Assembly: GCF_001270745.1 (NCBI RefSeq)
Contig: NZ_LFXL01000055.1
Location: 1-37,048, forward strand
Origin: Jiangella muralis
GTDB taxonomy: Bacteria; Actinomycetota; Actinomycetes; Jiangellales; Jiangellaceae
Direction: 5' to 3'
Length of the DNA stretch: 37,048 nucleotides
A program made the translations under genes and the position numbers. Positions 1-7,152 of this stretch are shown piece by piece. The notes under the pieces are model-generated. The model was not told the DNA's origin. It did not search any database and was given only the letters and a program-made list of their open reading frames with translations. Position 1 is the first letter of the stretch. Every line of letters starts with the position of its first letter.

Positions 1-5
1 GTGCA

Positions 6-38
6 GGCATGATCTCCTCTTCCCGGTTAGATCATGCC
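6..38. repeat. Perfect 10-bp inverted repeat (stem-loop)
   Basis: GGCATGATCT (6-15) is the exact reverse complement of AGATCATGCC (29-38), with a 13-base loop. No T-run follows on either strand, so it does not look like an intrinsic terminator. It lies just downstream of a minus-strand transposase remnant and may be a structured end of a mobile element cut by the window edge. Confidence 0.6.
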
Positions 39-58
39 CTCCAGCGATCCCAGGCCGG

Positions 59-181
59 TTCAGTGACAGCCAGAGCCTCATCGACCATCTCGAACGGCAG
101 GTGCTGGGTCAACTCGCCCAGATGACCGGGCGCGAACCGGCCCGCCGCCACCGTGACGGCGCGAGTGATGACAGAATTCAC
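59..181 (-). pseudogene. IS4-type transposase, N-terminal remnant
   Basis: Read on the minus strand from a GTG at 181-179, the sequence gives VITRAVTVAAGRFAPGHLG followed by ELTQHLPFEMVDEALA. This resembles the N-terminal region of IS4-family transposases, which normally continues into a hydrophobic LPSRVVVYLLLAG-like segment. Here the similarity stops after about 40 codons and a stop follows shortly. No DDE catalytic residues remain, so it cannot encode a working transposase. The stretch 182-465 shows nothing I recognise. Family assignment is from memory of conserved sequence only. Confidence 0.5.
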
Positions 182-465
182 GATCGGCGCAGCTCCTGGT
201 GGTGAGGATGTCTTGGCGGACTACCTCTCCTACCAGGGGCTCCGCCCCCACTACCGGCCAGACACGCCGAAGATCAACATCCTTGACCGCGGCCACCATC
301 GCTTAACTAAACGGCCTTGGAACTAGTCCAGGCCTTGAGTTGACTCATCGAAGAAGCCCGCGAAACCGATTCGTTGCCTCATGTAGAAGTGCCCGCGTAG
401 CGGTGCGCCTGCGTGGCTGGTAGCGGTTGGCGGTTGGCGGGACAGCCTCGGACATGGGACTGAAG

Positions 466-853
466 ATGAGCCAGCGCAGGGCGGTCACGAAGGCAACGGC
501 GACGCGGTACCGGTCGGCGTCGAAGGGCGCCAAAGGCGGTGATCATCGACGAGCTGTGCGCGACCACTGGATCGCATCGCGACCACGCCCGCAAGGCGCT
601 GCGCCAGGCGCTCGGCCCACGTCGGGTCGCGACGCCACGCGAACCTCGGCCGCTGACCTACGACGCCGAGGTCATCGCAGTGTTGCGGAAGGTGTGGGCG
701 GTGATGGACGCGCCGGCTGGGAAGCGGATGGCGCCGTTCCTGGGCGAGATTGTGGCCCGGTTGCGTGTCTGCGGTGAGCTCGACATCAGCGAGGAGGTCG
801 CCGCAAACTCATCCGAAAGCGGTGCCAGAACTCTCCGGAGAAATCACGCGTGA
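466..853 (+). pseudogene. Integrase-type IS transposase, N-terminal remnant
   Basis: The N-terminal part MSQRRAVTKATATRYRSASK (start 466) and the following IIDELCATTGSHRDHARKAL and DAPAGKRMAPFLGEIVARL parts belong to one transposase type common in actinobacteria, but lie in two reading frames. The frame changes near 535-540, within the GGCGCCAAAGGCGGTGATC stretch. Similarity ends near position 800 after ELDISEEVAA. The remaining codons to 853 look like unrelated sequence, and the whole catalytic integrase core is missing. It is a frameshifted, truncated fossil. Together with the IS4-type remnant on its left it shows that this edge of the window was hit by several insertions. Confidence 0.65.
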
Positions 854-855
854 TT
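842..855. repeat. 14-bp perfect palindrome at remnant end
   Basis: AATCACGCGTGATT reads the same on both strands. It sits between the end of the transposase remnant and the stop of the pilus-locus regulator. A second short hairpin, TCGCCC/GGGCGA at 863-880, overlaps that regulator's TAG stop. Neither is followed by a T-run, so a terminator role is not supported. Confidence 0.4.
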
Positions 856-868
856 GCGGGATTCGCCC

Positions 869-3565
869 CTACTCGGGCGAGCTTTCTGCACGTGACTGGA
901 GGTTCTGAGCCAGTGCGAGGGTCTCAGGATCGGGGCGCTCCTGGAGTTCGGCCAACCGTATTGTGAGCAGACCGAGAGTGCGTTGGATGGCGTCAGACTG
1001 TCCGAGGCGCGCCTGGAGGCGCATGATGTCGCGGTAGACCAGCTCGTTGTATGGATCGATCGCGCGGGATTGCTCGAGGTATCTCAGCGCCTGGTGCGGG
1101 TCGGTGTCGACGTAGGTACGCGCAAGGCGAGCGGCAGCGTCGATGGCATCGCGGCGAGCGGCTTCCCTCGGAACTTCGAGCCAGTCGGCGTCCACGCCTG
1201 CAGCGAGCTCGGCGCGGTAGAGGGAGATGATCTCCCGATCCGACGCCATGCGGTCGGCGCCTGTTGCGGCCGTGCGGGCCTGCTGGACCGCCCGAGTGAA
1301 GCTCCAGTAGTCGACCTCGATGAGGGCCGCGTTGAGTCGGTACCTGTCGCCACTGGTGATCACGAGCCCCGATAGCTGATCGTCGCCGGTGGCCTTGATC
1401 AGGGCGCGGCGAATCCTTGAAAGGGTGGCGTGCAACGCGTTCGTGGGGCGCTCGTCCGGTGAATCGGGCCAGAGCGCGTCGGCCAGCGTGTCGCGAGCGA
1501 CGCCGTCTGGGTGCAGCGAGAGGAAGGCGAGGAGCTCGCGTTGTCGCCGCGTCAGTGTCGGCGTGATGTCGACGTCACCATCGTGGAGGCGCTGCCGCAG
1601 CGTCGGTACTCCGAGGATGCGCCACGACAGCGGCTCGTCACCGGTGCGCCGAGCAGCCTGCTCCGTTTGTGGCTCTGGCGGGCCATCGACAATGGGCCTG
1701 GTGTCAGGCTCGTGCCAGCTGCTCGATGAGTCTGCTGGTTTCGTGTCGGCGCGGGTCTCGCGGAGTAGAGCGAGCATATCCTTCGCCTGCTCCGTCGGAA
1801 GTGTGAAGAGACGAGCACCAAGGAGTCGTTCCGCGGGACCGGGATTGGTGGCGCTCACGGTCCCGTCGTCACGCACGTGAACGCTTCCGCCCGGACGCCA
1901 TTGGCCGAGAACCACGCCGGCAACACCCATGGACGAACCGTTCTCCAGAACTGCTTGCGTGCGTTCGTTCAGCTCCGGTCGCGGGCTGGCCATCACCACG
2001 ATTCCCAGCGCTGAACTGTCGTCGTCGGCGCGTCCACGACCATCGAGCAGACGGCCTATGTGCTCGTCGACCTGATCGAGCGCGTCTTCGAGCGATGGGA
2101 CGATGCTCAGGCCCGCCGGTCGGCCGTCGTCTAGCGTGGACGTGCCGAGCAGGCGTCGGGCGTCGTCCTCGGGGATGAGGACATGAGCCGGAGAATCTGG
2201 CTCTCGTCGGCCGGTGAGGACGGTCAGCAGAATGGCCCTCGCCACCTTGTCAGCGCCCGGGCCGACAAGGCCGAGTCCACGGCCGCCGGCGAGGTCCATC
2301 AGGATCTCCTGGTCGTCACCAACGCCCAGAGGCAGGCCAGGCTGGGGCGCGGCTGCCATCGGCCGGTACGGTTGATCGGGGACCGGGGAGTGGCCGACGT
2401 CGGCGTGATCGGCTTCGTGCACGGCCGGCACGCTGTCAGTCTCCGCGCCGGCGTCGATGGGAATGAGTCGCGCGACGCGGAGTGTACGGATGACCGGTGC
2501 GGTCGGGAGATCGGCGCGGTGGCCGCTGCCCGGCTCGTACCAGCGCCGCTGCCTACGGCGGGCAACGACGAAGAGCGTGCTGATCGCAGCGGCGAGAGCA
2601 GCGCCAATGTAGAAGCCCGGACCCAGATCGATACCCGGCGGCGTGTCTGGTTGAGGAGGGCCGGCGTCAGGCGATTGCGCAGTCTCCGGCGGCCCCGTCG
2701 TTGGAGCGGCGGACACCGGAGTCGGGTCAGCGCTCGGTTCCGCTGACGTTGGATTCGCCTTCGGAGGCGCTGTCGGTTGCTGAGGCGGAGGCTCGATGTC
2801 CTGGCTCGGCTGCTCGCTGGGTTCCTCGGGGCCAGGGGCGCCGGGCAGTATAAGGACCCAGCCGGGATGGATCAGGTTGGGGTCGGTGAGCGTGCCGCCG
2901 CCGGGTTGTGGTCGTCCGCGGTTGAGATCGTAGATCTCCGGCCACCTGGCGCCGTCGCCGAGTTCACGGTCCGCGATTCGCCACAGGCAGTCGTGGATTC
3001 CGTTGCGTGGCTCTCGAACGACAACCGATCGACTTGATTCGCTGAGCCTGCTCCCACTGGTGACGTTCAGCTGTGTGGTGTTGTCGACGGTAGCTGTCGC
3101 GGCGCTCGCCGCGGTCGGCGCGATCGGATGTGTGGCGAGGCGCGGGGCGAGAAGTGCGACCGCGACCGAGGTGACGAGAACGGCAGCCACTCCGTGCAGC
3201 GGTCCGCGCCTCGTCGCGGCGGATTGCGCTAAGCCGCTGGTCGCGGCCCGGACAGCGGCAGGCAGAGCCTGGACCACGTCCAGGAGGAAGACGGCCCAGG
3301 CCGCCCAGCACAGCACAGCGAGGAGGTCTAGCACCGCCGCGTTGGCGGGCGGTGTCGTGAGAGCCGCCTGGATCTCGGCCCAGCTCGGTAGCCGATCCGG
3401 GAGCGGCCAGCCGACGTAGCGGACGAGCACCCATGGCACACCGACGACGAGCGCACCGAGCGTCGCGGCGGCCGTGAGCCCACGCACGGCGCGGCCGACC
3501 GCCGACGGGCGCCAATGACGGCCCGTCTCCGCATGGATCGGCGGCACCATCGTTCTGGTGCTCAT
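869..3565 (-). CDS. Membrane-anchored LysM-BTAD (SARP-like) regulator
   Basis: An 898-residue protein. The parts visible in order are: predicted transmembrane helices near 28-52, 75-101 and 124-145; a LysM-like domain about 179-242 (DCLWRIADRELGDGARWPEI...NLIHPGWVLILP); a proline-rich linker 243-311; a fourth helix 316-335 followed by RRRQRR; a long cytosolic region; a winged-helix DNA-binding domain about 648-745 (LTRRQRELLAFLSLHPDG, ALHATLSRIRRAL); and a bacterial transcriptional activator domain about 750-890. By the positive-inside rule the LysM would face the cell wall and the DNA-binding part the cytosol. The gene is last in the Tad pilus locus, and its ATG overlaps the TGA of the TadG-like gene by 4 bases. 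Similar genes occur in actinobacterial tad loci as far as I recall. A role in wall-sensitive control of pilus genes is my inference. Confidence 0.85.
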   Translation of the reverse strand: MSTRTMVPPIHAETGRHWRPSAVGRAVRGLTAAATLGALVVGVPWVLVRYVGWPLPDRLPSWAEIQAALTTPPANAAVLDLLAVLCWAAWAVFLLDVVQALPAAVRAATSGLAQSAATRRGPLHGVAAVLVTSVAVALLAPRLATHPIAPTAASAATATVDNTTQLNVTSGSRLSESSRSVVVREPRNGIHDCLWRIADRELGDGARWPEIYDLNRGRPQPGGGTLTDPNLIHPGWVLILPGAPGPEEPSEQPSQDIEPPPQQPTAPPKANPTSAEPSADPTPVSAAPTTGPPETAQSPDAGPPQPDTPPGIDLGPGFYIGAALAAAISTLFVVARRRQRRWYEPGSGHRADLPTAPVIRTLRVARLIPIDAGAETDSVPAVHEADHADVGHSPVPDQPYRPMAAAPQPGLPLGVGDDQEILMDLAGGRGLGLVGPGADKVARAILLTVLTGRREPDSPAHVLIPEDDARRLLGTSTLDDGRPAGLSIVPSLEDALDQVDEHIGRLLDGRGRADDDSSALGIVVMASPRPELNERTQAVLENGSSMGVAGVVLGQWRPGGSVHVRDDGTVSATNPGPAERLLGARLFTLPTEQAKDMLALLRETRADTKPADSSSSWHEPDTRPIVDGPPEPQTEQAARRTGDEPLSWRILGVPTLRQRLHDGDVDITPTLTRRQRELLAFLSLHPDGVARDTLADALWPDSPDERPTNALHATLSRIRRALIKATGDDQLSGLVITSGDRYRLNAALIEVDYWSFTRAVQQARTAATGADRMASDREIISLYRAELAAGVDADWLEVPREAARRDAIDAAARLARTYVDTDPHQALRYLEQSRAIDPYNELVYRDIMRLQARLGQSDAIQRTLGLLTIRLAELQERPDPETLALAQNLQSRAESSPE

Positions 3566-3990
3566 GGCTCTGGGCTGGTGATGCCACGTCGCGGTTGCGC
3601 GCTGCCCGAGCCATCCACCGTCAGCGTGGTGATCCCGACGAGCTGGAGGATCTGGGTCGGCTGAGTGGCGGTCACGATCACGGTGACGGTGTTTCCGACC
3701 ACATTCACGCTTCCCGCGGCGCCGGCAGCATCGAGATAGGCATGTGCGGCGGAGCTTGCCGCAGCGGGATCGAGGGTGAGGCTGCCGTCGGCACGATAGG
3801 CGTTCAGGTCGAGTTGCTGGGCGCCGGCGCGGGCGGCCTCTTGAGCGATCCCGATGGCCTCGACCTTGGCGGACAGGGCGAGCCCACCGTCGAGCACGAG
3901 GCCGACCAAAGCCAGCAGCCCGGTGACACCGACGACCAGGAACGCTGTCACTTGACCTCGCTCCTTGTCGGCTGATCGTTCTCGGGGCAC
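3562..3990 (-). CDS. TadG-like pilus assembly / minor pilin protein
   Basis: A 142-residue protein beginning at a GTG. After RSADKERGQ it has one hydrophobic segment (VTAFLVVGVTGLLALVGLVL, about 13-34), then a soluble part containing DGGLALSAKVEAIGIAQEAA, typical of the N-terminal TadG-type region in which a helix anchors the protein and an alpha-helical stalk follows. Full-size proteobacterial TadG carries a VWA domain, and this short actinobacterial form has none. It follows the second TadE-like gene after 7 bases and overlaps the LysM-BTAD gene. The likely role is a minor pilin or scaffold of the Tad pilus at the membrane. Confidence 0.8.
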   Translation of the reverse strand: MPRERSADKERGQVTAFLVVGVTGLLALVGLVLDGGLALSAKVEAIGIAQEAARAGAQQLDLNAYRADGSLTLDPAAASSAAHAYLDAAGAAGSVNVVGNTVTVIVTATQPTQILQLVGITTLTVDGSGSAQPRRGITSPEP

Positions 3991-3997
3991 AACCAGG

Positions 3998-4462
3998 TCA
4001 CCCGTCTGCCGAGGTTGTTGCTCGCCAGGTGTCTACCGGCGACGTGAAGGTGGCGGTGAGCTGCCGGTGGCCGGGGATGCCGACGAACAGAGCATCATTG
4101 TGGCTGACGGTGCAGCCGACGGTCACCGTCACCACTCCGCCAGGCGCGAACCGTGCGGTGTCGGTGGCGATGGTCATGTGGTCGCAGACGATGCCGGCAT
4201 CGGCGAGCGCCTGCGTGGCGGTGGTGTCGGCAGCGGTCGTGGCCGCGACCGGGCTACGGGCGAGGCTTGCTGCGCGCGCAGCCTGGTGAGCCGCATCATC
4301 GAGCCGCAGCCGCGCGTCGACACCACGGTGGACGATGACGGCGACGAACACAAGGACGGCGACGAGCAGAGGCGTCGCGATCGTCAGCTCGACGGTTGCT
4401 GAACCGGTCTCGCGCCCTGCCCGCTGTCGGCGGCCTGCCCGGACGAGGTGTGCCCGGTTCAT
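3998..4462 (-). CDS. TadE-like minor pseudopilin
   Basis: A 154-residue protein starting at the ATG at 4462, chosen because it overlaps the upstream stop by 4 bases and fits the operon's overlap pattern. The motif GSATVELTIATPLLVAVLVF (about 20-39) is the TadE signature: a prepilin-peptidase-like G followed by a glutamate at +5 and a hydrophobic helix. The remaining about 115 residues form a small secreted-side domain. It is paired with a second TadE-like gene directly upstream. TadE and TadF pseudopilins are processed by prepilin peptidase and take part in pilus assembly in studied systems. Confidence 0.85.
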   Translation of the reverse strand: MNRAHLVRAGRRQRAGRETGSATVELTIATPLLVAVLVFVAVIVHRGVDARLRLDDAAHQAARAASLARSPVAATTAADTTATQALADAGIVCDHMTIATDTARFAPGGVVTVTVGCTVSHNDALFVGIPGHRQLTATFTSPVDTWRATTSADG

Positions 4463-4827
4463 CCGACGGTCCACCGCTCGACGGGCCCCGAGGCCTCTGC
4501 GTGTACAGGCAGGTTGAGGAACGGCACGACCGGCGCCGCTGTCCCGCTGATGCGGACGGCGGCGCCGTCGGCGTCGCGCGTCACGTCGACGACGGCTCCC
4601 TCGAGTGGTCCGTCGCCGAGTTGAGCCAGCACTTCGGCTGCGGCGGCGTTGCCGGCAGAGGTAGTGCCGCCCTCGGTCCGGGTCGCGGCGAGTCCCTGGG
4701 CCGCGGCGGCCTGGGCGATGTGGGTCGCATGAGACCAGACGGCGAACTGCACGATCGCGAACAGGAGCAGCATGAGCAGTGGCGTGGCGATGATCAGCTC
4801 CACCGTTCCAGCGCCGCGCTCGCGCAT
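4459..4827 (-). CDS. TadE-like minor pseudopilin
   Basis: A 122-residue product from the ATG at 4827: MRERGAGTVELIIATPLLML then LLFAIVQFAVWSHATHIAQ. The RG/AGTVEL motif gives a prepilin-peptidase-type site with glutamate at +5, followed by a hydrophobic helix. The open frame continues upstream to 5142, but the extra residues look like non-coding composition and match no family, so the shorter start is preferred. The stop overlaps the next TadE-like gene by 4 bases. A 319-base gap separates it from the pilin-like gene, the only large gap in this locus. Confidence 0.8.
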   Translation of the reverse strand: MRERGAGTVELIIATPLLMLLLFAIVQFAVWSHATHIAQAAAAQGLAATRTEGGTTSAGNAAAAEVLAQLGDGPLEGAVVDVTRDADGAAVRISGTAAPVVPFLNLPVHAEASGPVERWTVG

Positions 4828-5146
4828 CCGGCGCGCCGCGGCGAGCCGAGGCCTGTAGGGATTCGACGAAGTTGTCCGCCGCGGTCGCTGTGTTGTCCGC
4901 GAAGGCCCGCCTGGACGGCACAGGCAACCGTCCGGGTGTGCGGGCTGCGTGGTGCTGATGTGCCATCGAAGTTGTCCACTTCTTCGGCCACGACAGATCT
5001 CGACTTCTGCATCGCCACAGTTGGGGCGTCGTCTGGCGGACGAATCGACAGACCGTCGGACACGAGACGGACATGTTGTTGACCGACGGGACATCTTCGA
5101 TGACTCCCTACAAGGCCGAATGGAGTTGGTGTTGCCGGTCATCGGG
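4828..5146. other. 319-base gap inside the pilus operon
   Basis: Nothing recognisable is coded here on either strand in a way I can support. The sequence can be read as an in-frame extension of the TadE-like gene from 5142, but that extension lacks a hydrophobic or conserved pattern. Because it directly follows the pilin-like gene, it could be a 3' untranslated region that sets the pilin transcript apart from the later genes. I see no clear hairpin with a T-run. Confidence 0.4.
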
Positions 5147-5344
5147 CTAGCCGAGGTCGATGCTGTTGCTCTTCTCCACGACCAGGTTCCAGATGATCGT
5201 GCCGAAAACGAGCAACGCCAACGCAGCGAGCAACGCAGTGACCACGACGGTCTCGGTGGCGTAGCCGTCCTCGCGGCGAGTACGTACGGCGAGTTCGTGC
5301 AGCTGCTGCCGTAGCCACGTGGTGACGGCGAGATAGCGGGGCAT
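5147..5344 (-). CDS. Flp-type pilin-like small protein
   Basis: A 65-residue protein: a basic leader of about 27 residues ending REDG, then YATETVVVTALLAALALLVF and a short polar tail ending NSIDLG. Size, basic leader, single hydrophobic helix and place (directly after tadC) fit the Flp major pilin of a Tad locus. It is odd that the glutamate lies at +4 after the candidate cleavage glycine, whereas most Flp and TadE-type proteins, including both TadE-like proteins here, have it at +5. The gene follows tadC after 24 bases. It would be the pilus subunit if a prepilin peptidase encoded elsewhere processes it. Confidence 0.75.
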   Translation of the reverse strand: MPRYLAVTTWLRQQLHELAVRTRREDGYATETVVVTALLAALALLVFGTIIWNLVVEKSNSIDLG

Positions 5345-5368
5345 GACGGGTACCTGCCTTTCGGTTGG

Positions 5369-6265
5369 TTACAGGCTGCGGATGATCTGATCGACGGCCG
5401 GGTAGCCGATGAACACCAGGAAGCCGGTGAAGAGCGTCATGACGGGGAGGCTCATCCGTTCCGTAGCGGACTGTGCCTGGCTTTCGGCCTCGGTGAGCTG
5501 ATGGATGCGCAACGCGACGGCTTTCGCGGACAGGCTGGCGCGGATCTTGGCGCCCTCGGTTCCGGCCAGCGACGCGCTGGCGGCCAGTTCGGTCAGTTCT
5601 GGGATGTCCAGCTCCGTGCCGAGCTGACGCAATGTCTGCCATGGGCTGACACGGGTGATCCGTGCGGCGGCGAGGGCACGTCGCAGCTGGGTAAACGCCC
5701 ACCCGTGCCCCACCGTGGAGGCGTCCGTGAGAGCGGCATCGACGCCGGCGCCGCCGGCCAGGGCGATGACCACGAGGTCCAGATAGACCGAGAGCGCATC
5801 TCGGGCTTCGGCTCGCCGTGCGGCGGCCCGGGCACGCATCTGTAGGTCGGGCAGAACGAAGCCAGCCAGGGCAAGGACCGCGGAGGCGATGGCCGGGATC
5901 TGGACACCCCAGCCCATGTCGACAGCGGAGAGCGCAAGGTTCGTCACAACTGGTGCGAGAAGCCCGGTGAGGGTGGCGGCCGCCTTGACCGCAAGGTGGC
6001 TCTCGATCGATGTTCCGGTAATGGCAAGGTCGCGCCGCAACGACGCGCTGGGGAGGCCCAAGGCCCGTTGCGGGCGCACGAACGGCCCGCCGAACCGCAG
6101 CACCCAGCCGTGCTGCGTCGTGGCGAGCAAGGGTGGGGCGGGCGGAGTGGCGGACGTGGCTCGGGCAAGCACCATGCCGAGCCGAGGCAGCGGCGGTGCC
6201 ACCCATACGGCCAATGCCCATAGACCGAGGCCCAGTCCAGAGCCGAGCACCAGCGCGGTGGTCAT
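5369..6265 (-). CDS. tadC: TadC-like type II/IV secretion inner-membrane protein
   Basis: A 298-residue integral membrane protein of the GspF/TadC type. It has N-terminal helices (ALVLGSGLGLGLWALAVWVA), two helices near 92-140, the cytosolic T2SS-F domain (RDALSVYLDLVVIALAGGAG, SLAGTEGAKIRASLSAKA) about 150-265 and a C-terminal helix (SLPVMTLFTGFLVFIGYPAV). Its ATG overlaps the tadB stop by 4 bases. TadB and TadC form the inner-membrane platform on which the TadA ATPase acts. The order tadA-tadB-tadC is conserved here. Confidence 0.9.
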   Translation of the reverse strand: MTTALVLGSGLGLGLWALAVWVAPPLPRLGMVLARATSATPPAPPLLATTQHGWVLRFGGPFVRPQRALGLPSASLRRDLAITGTSIESHLAVKAAATLTGLLAPVVTNLALSAVDMGWGVQIPAIASAVLALAGFVLPDLQMRARAAARRAEARDALSVYLDLVVIALAGGAGVDAALTDASTVGHGWAFTQLRRALAAARITRVSPWQTLRQLGTELDIPELTELAASASLAGTEGAKIRASLSAKAVALRIHQLTEAESQAQSATERMSLPVMTLFTGFLVFIGYPAVDQIIRSL

Positions 6266-7152
6266 CGCCCGGCCCTCCCACCGTTAGGCCCCTCGGCGAC
6301 CACCGGTCCGGCCACGGTCGACGAGGTAAATAGCCGGGCTGGATCGTCGATCCGCGCGATCCGGGACAGCCATGTGAACCCCACCGTGAACAGCCCACCG
6401 ATGGCCAACAGGACGAGTTGGCCGAGTGCGTCATCGAAGGCCGACAGGTAGTCGCGATTCCACAGCACGAGCCCAGCCGCGAACCCGACGGTCGTCACGA
6501 CGATCACTCGTATCGACGTGCGGGTCCGGGACCGATTCGCCTCGACCCGCAACCGCATCGCGGCCTGGTCGCGGGCCGCCCGCGCGAGGGTCGACAGGAG
6601 ATCGCCCAGTCGGCTCGCCTGGCGGTGCGCCGCCTGCGCGAGCGCCGCCACGACGAGATCTCCGCTCGGATCGTCCAGGTCTTGGGCCAGCCGGCGAAGC
6701 GCTGGCGCGAGCCGGTGGCCAGCCTCGATGCGTGACGCAAGCACCTCGATCTCGGTCCGGATCGGCGCTGGCGCGATCGGCGCGGTCGCGACGATGGCTT
6801 GTTCTAGCCCTGCTGCCGCGGCGAGCGTGTCGCGGAGCATCTCGGTCCACGCTGCGATCGCCTCGATCTTGGCGACCTTCTCCTCCTGATCGCGGTTCCG
6901 ACCCACCAGTCGTGGCAGCCACCAGGTGGCGGCCGCGGCGAGGATCGCGCCGACCAGCCAGCCGGTCAGCGCGACGGCGAGCACGGCTGACCCGGCTGCA
7001 AGTCCCAGACGGAGGAGAGTGCGCTGGTCGATCGCAGGGATTCGTAGGGAGCCCGAGCCGGCGCGGTCCGGGATCCTGCGCCGGCCGAGCACGATCAGCG
7101 TCAGCCCGGTCCCGACGCCGAGGCCGAAGAGTGCGGCGAGCCCGGTGGTCAC
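6262..7152 (-). CDS. tadB: TadB-like type II/IV secretion inner-membrane protein
   Basis: A 296-residue product from a GTG at 7152. That start gives a 4-base GTGA overlap with the tadA stop, like the other junctions of this operon. A start four codons further upstream (7164) is possible. Two helices near the N-terminus (GLAALFGLGVGTGLTLIVLG and AAGSAVLAVALTGWLVGAIL), a cytosolic T2SS-F domain about 105-235 (MLRDTLAAAAGLEQAI, QASRLGDLLSTLARAARDQA) and C-terminal helices (SIRVIVVTTVGFAAGLVLW, LGQLVLLAIGGLFTVGF) identify it. It is the partner of TadC in the pilus platform. Confidence 0.9.
   Translation of the reverse strand: MTTGLAALFGLGVGTGLTLIVLGRRRIPDRAGSGSLRIPAIDQRTLLRLGLAAGSAVLAVALTGWLVGAILAAAATWWLPRLVGRNRDQEEKVAKIEAIAAWTEMLRDTLAAAAGLEQAIVATAPIAPAPIRTEIEVLASRIEAGHRLAPALRRLAQDLDDPSGDLVVAALAQAAHRQASRLGDLLSTLARAARDQAAMRLRVEANRSRTRTSIRVIVVTTVGFAAGLVLWNRDYLSAFDDALGQLVLLAIGGLFTVGFTWLSRIARIDDPARLFTSSTVAGPVVAEGPNGGRAGR

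Noticed and set aside
863-880. Intrinsic terminator of the pilus operon
   Set aside because: The hairpin has only six pairs, overlaps the stop codon, and has no T-run on the minus strand.
5139-6434. Long minus-strand frame of 431 codons
   Set aside because: It overlaps tadC and the pilin-like gene in another frame and is Arg/Pro/His-rich without motifs.
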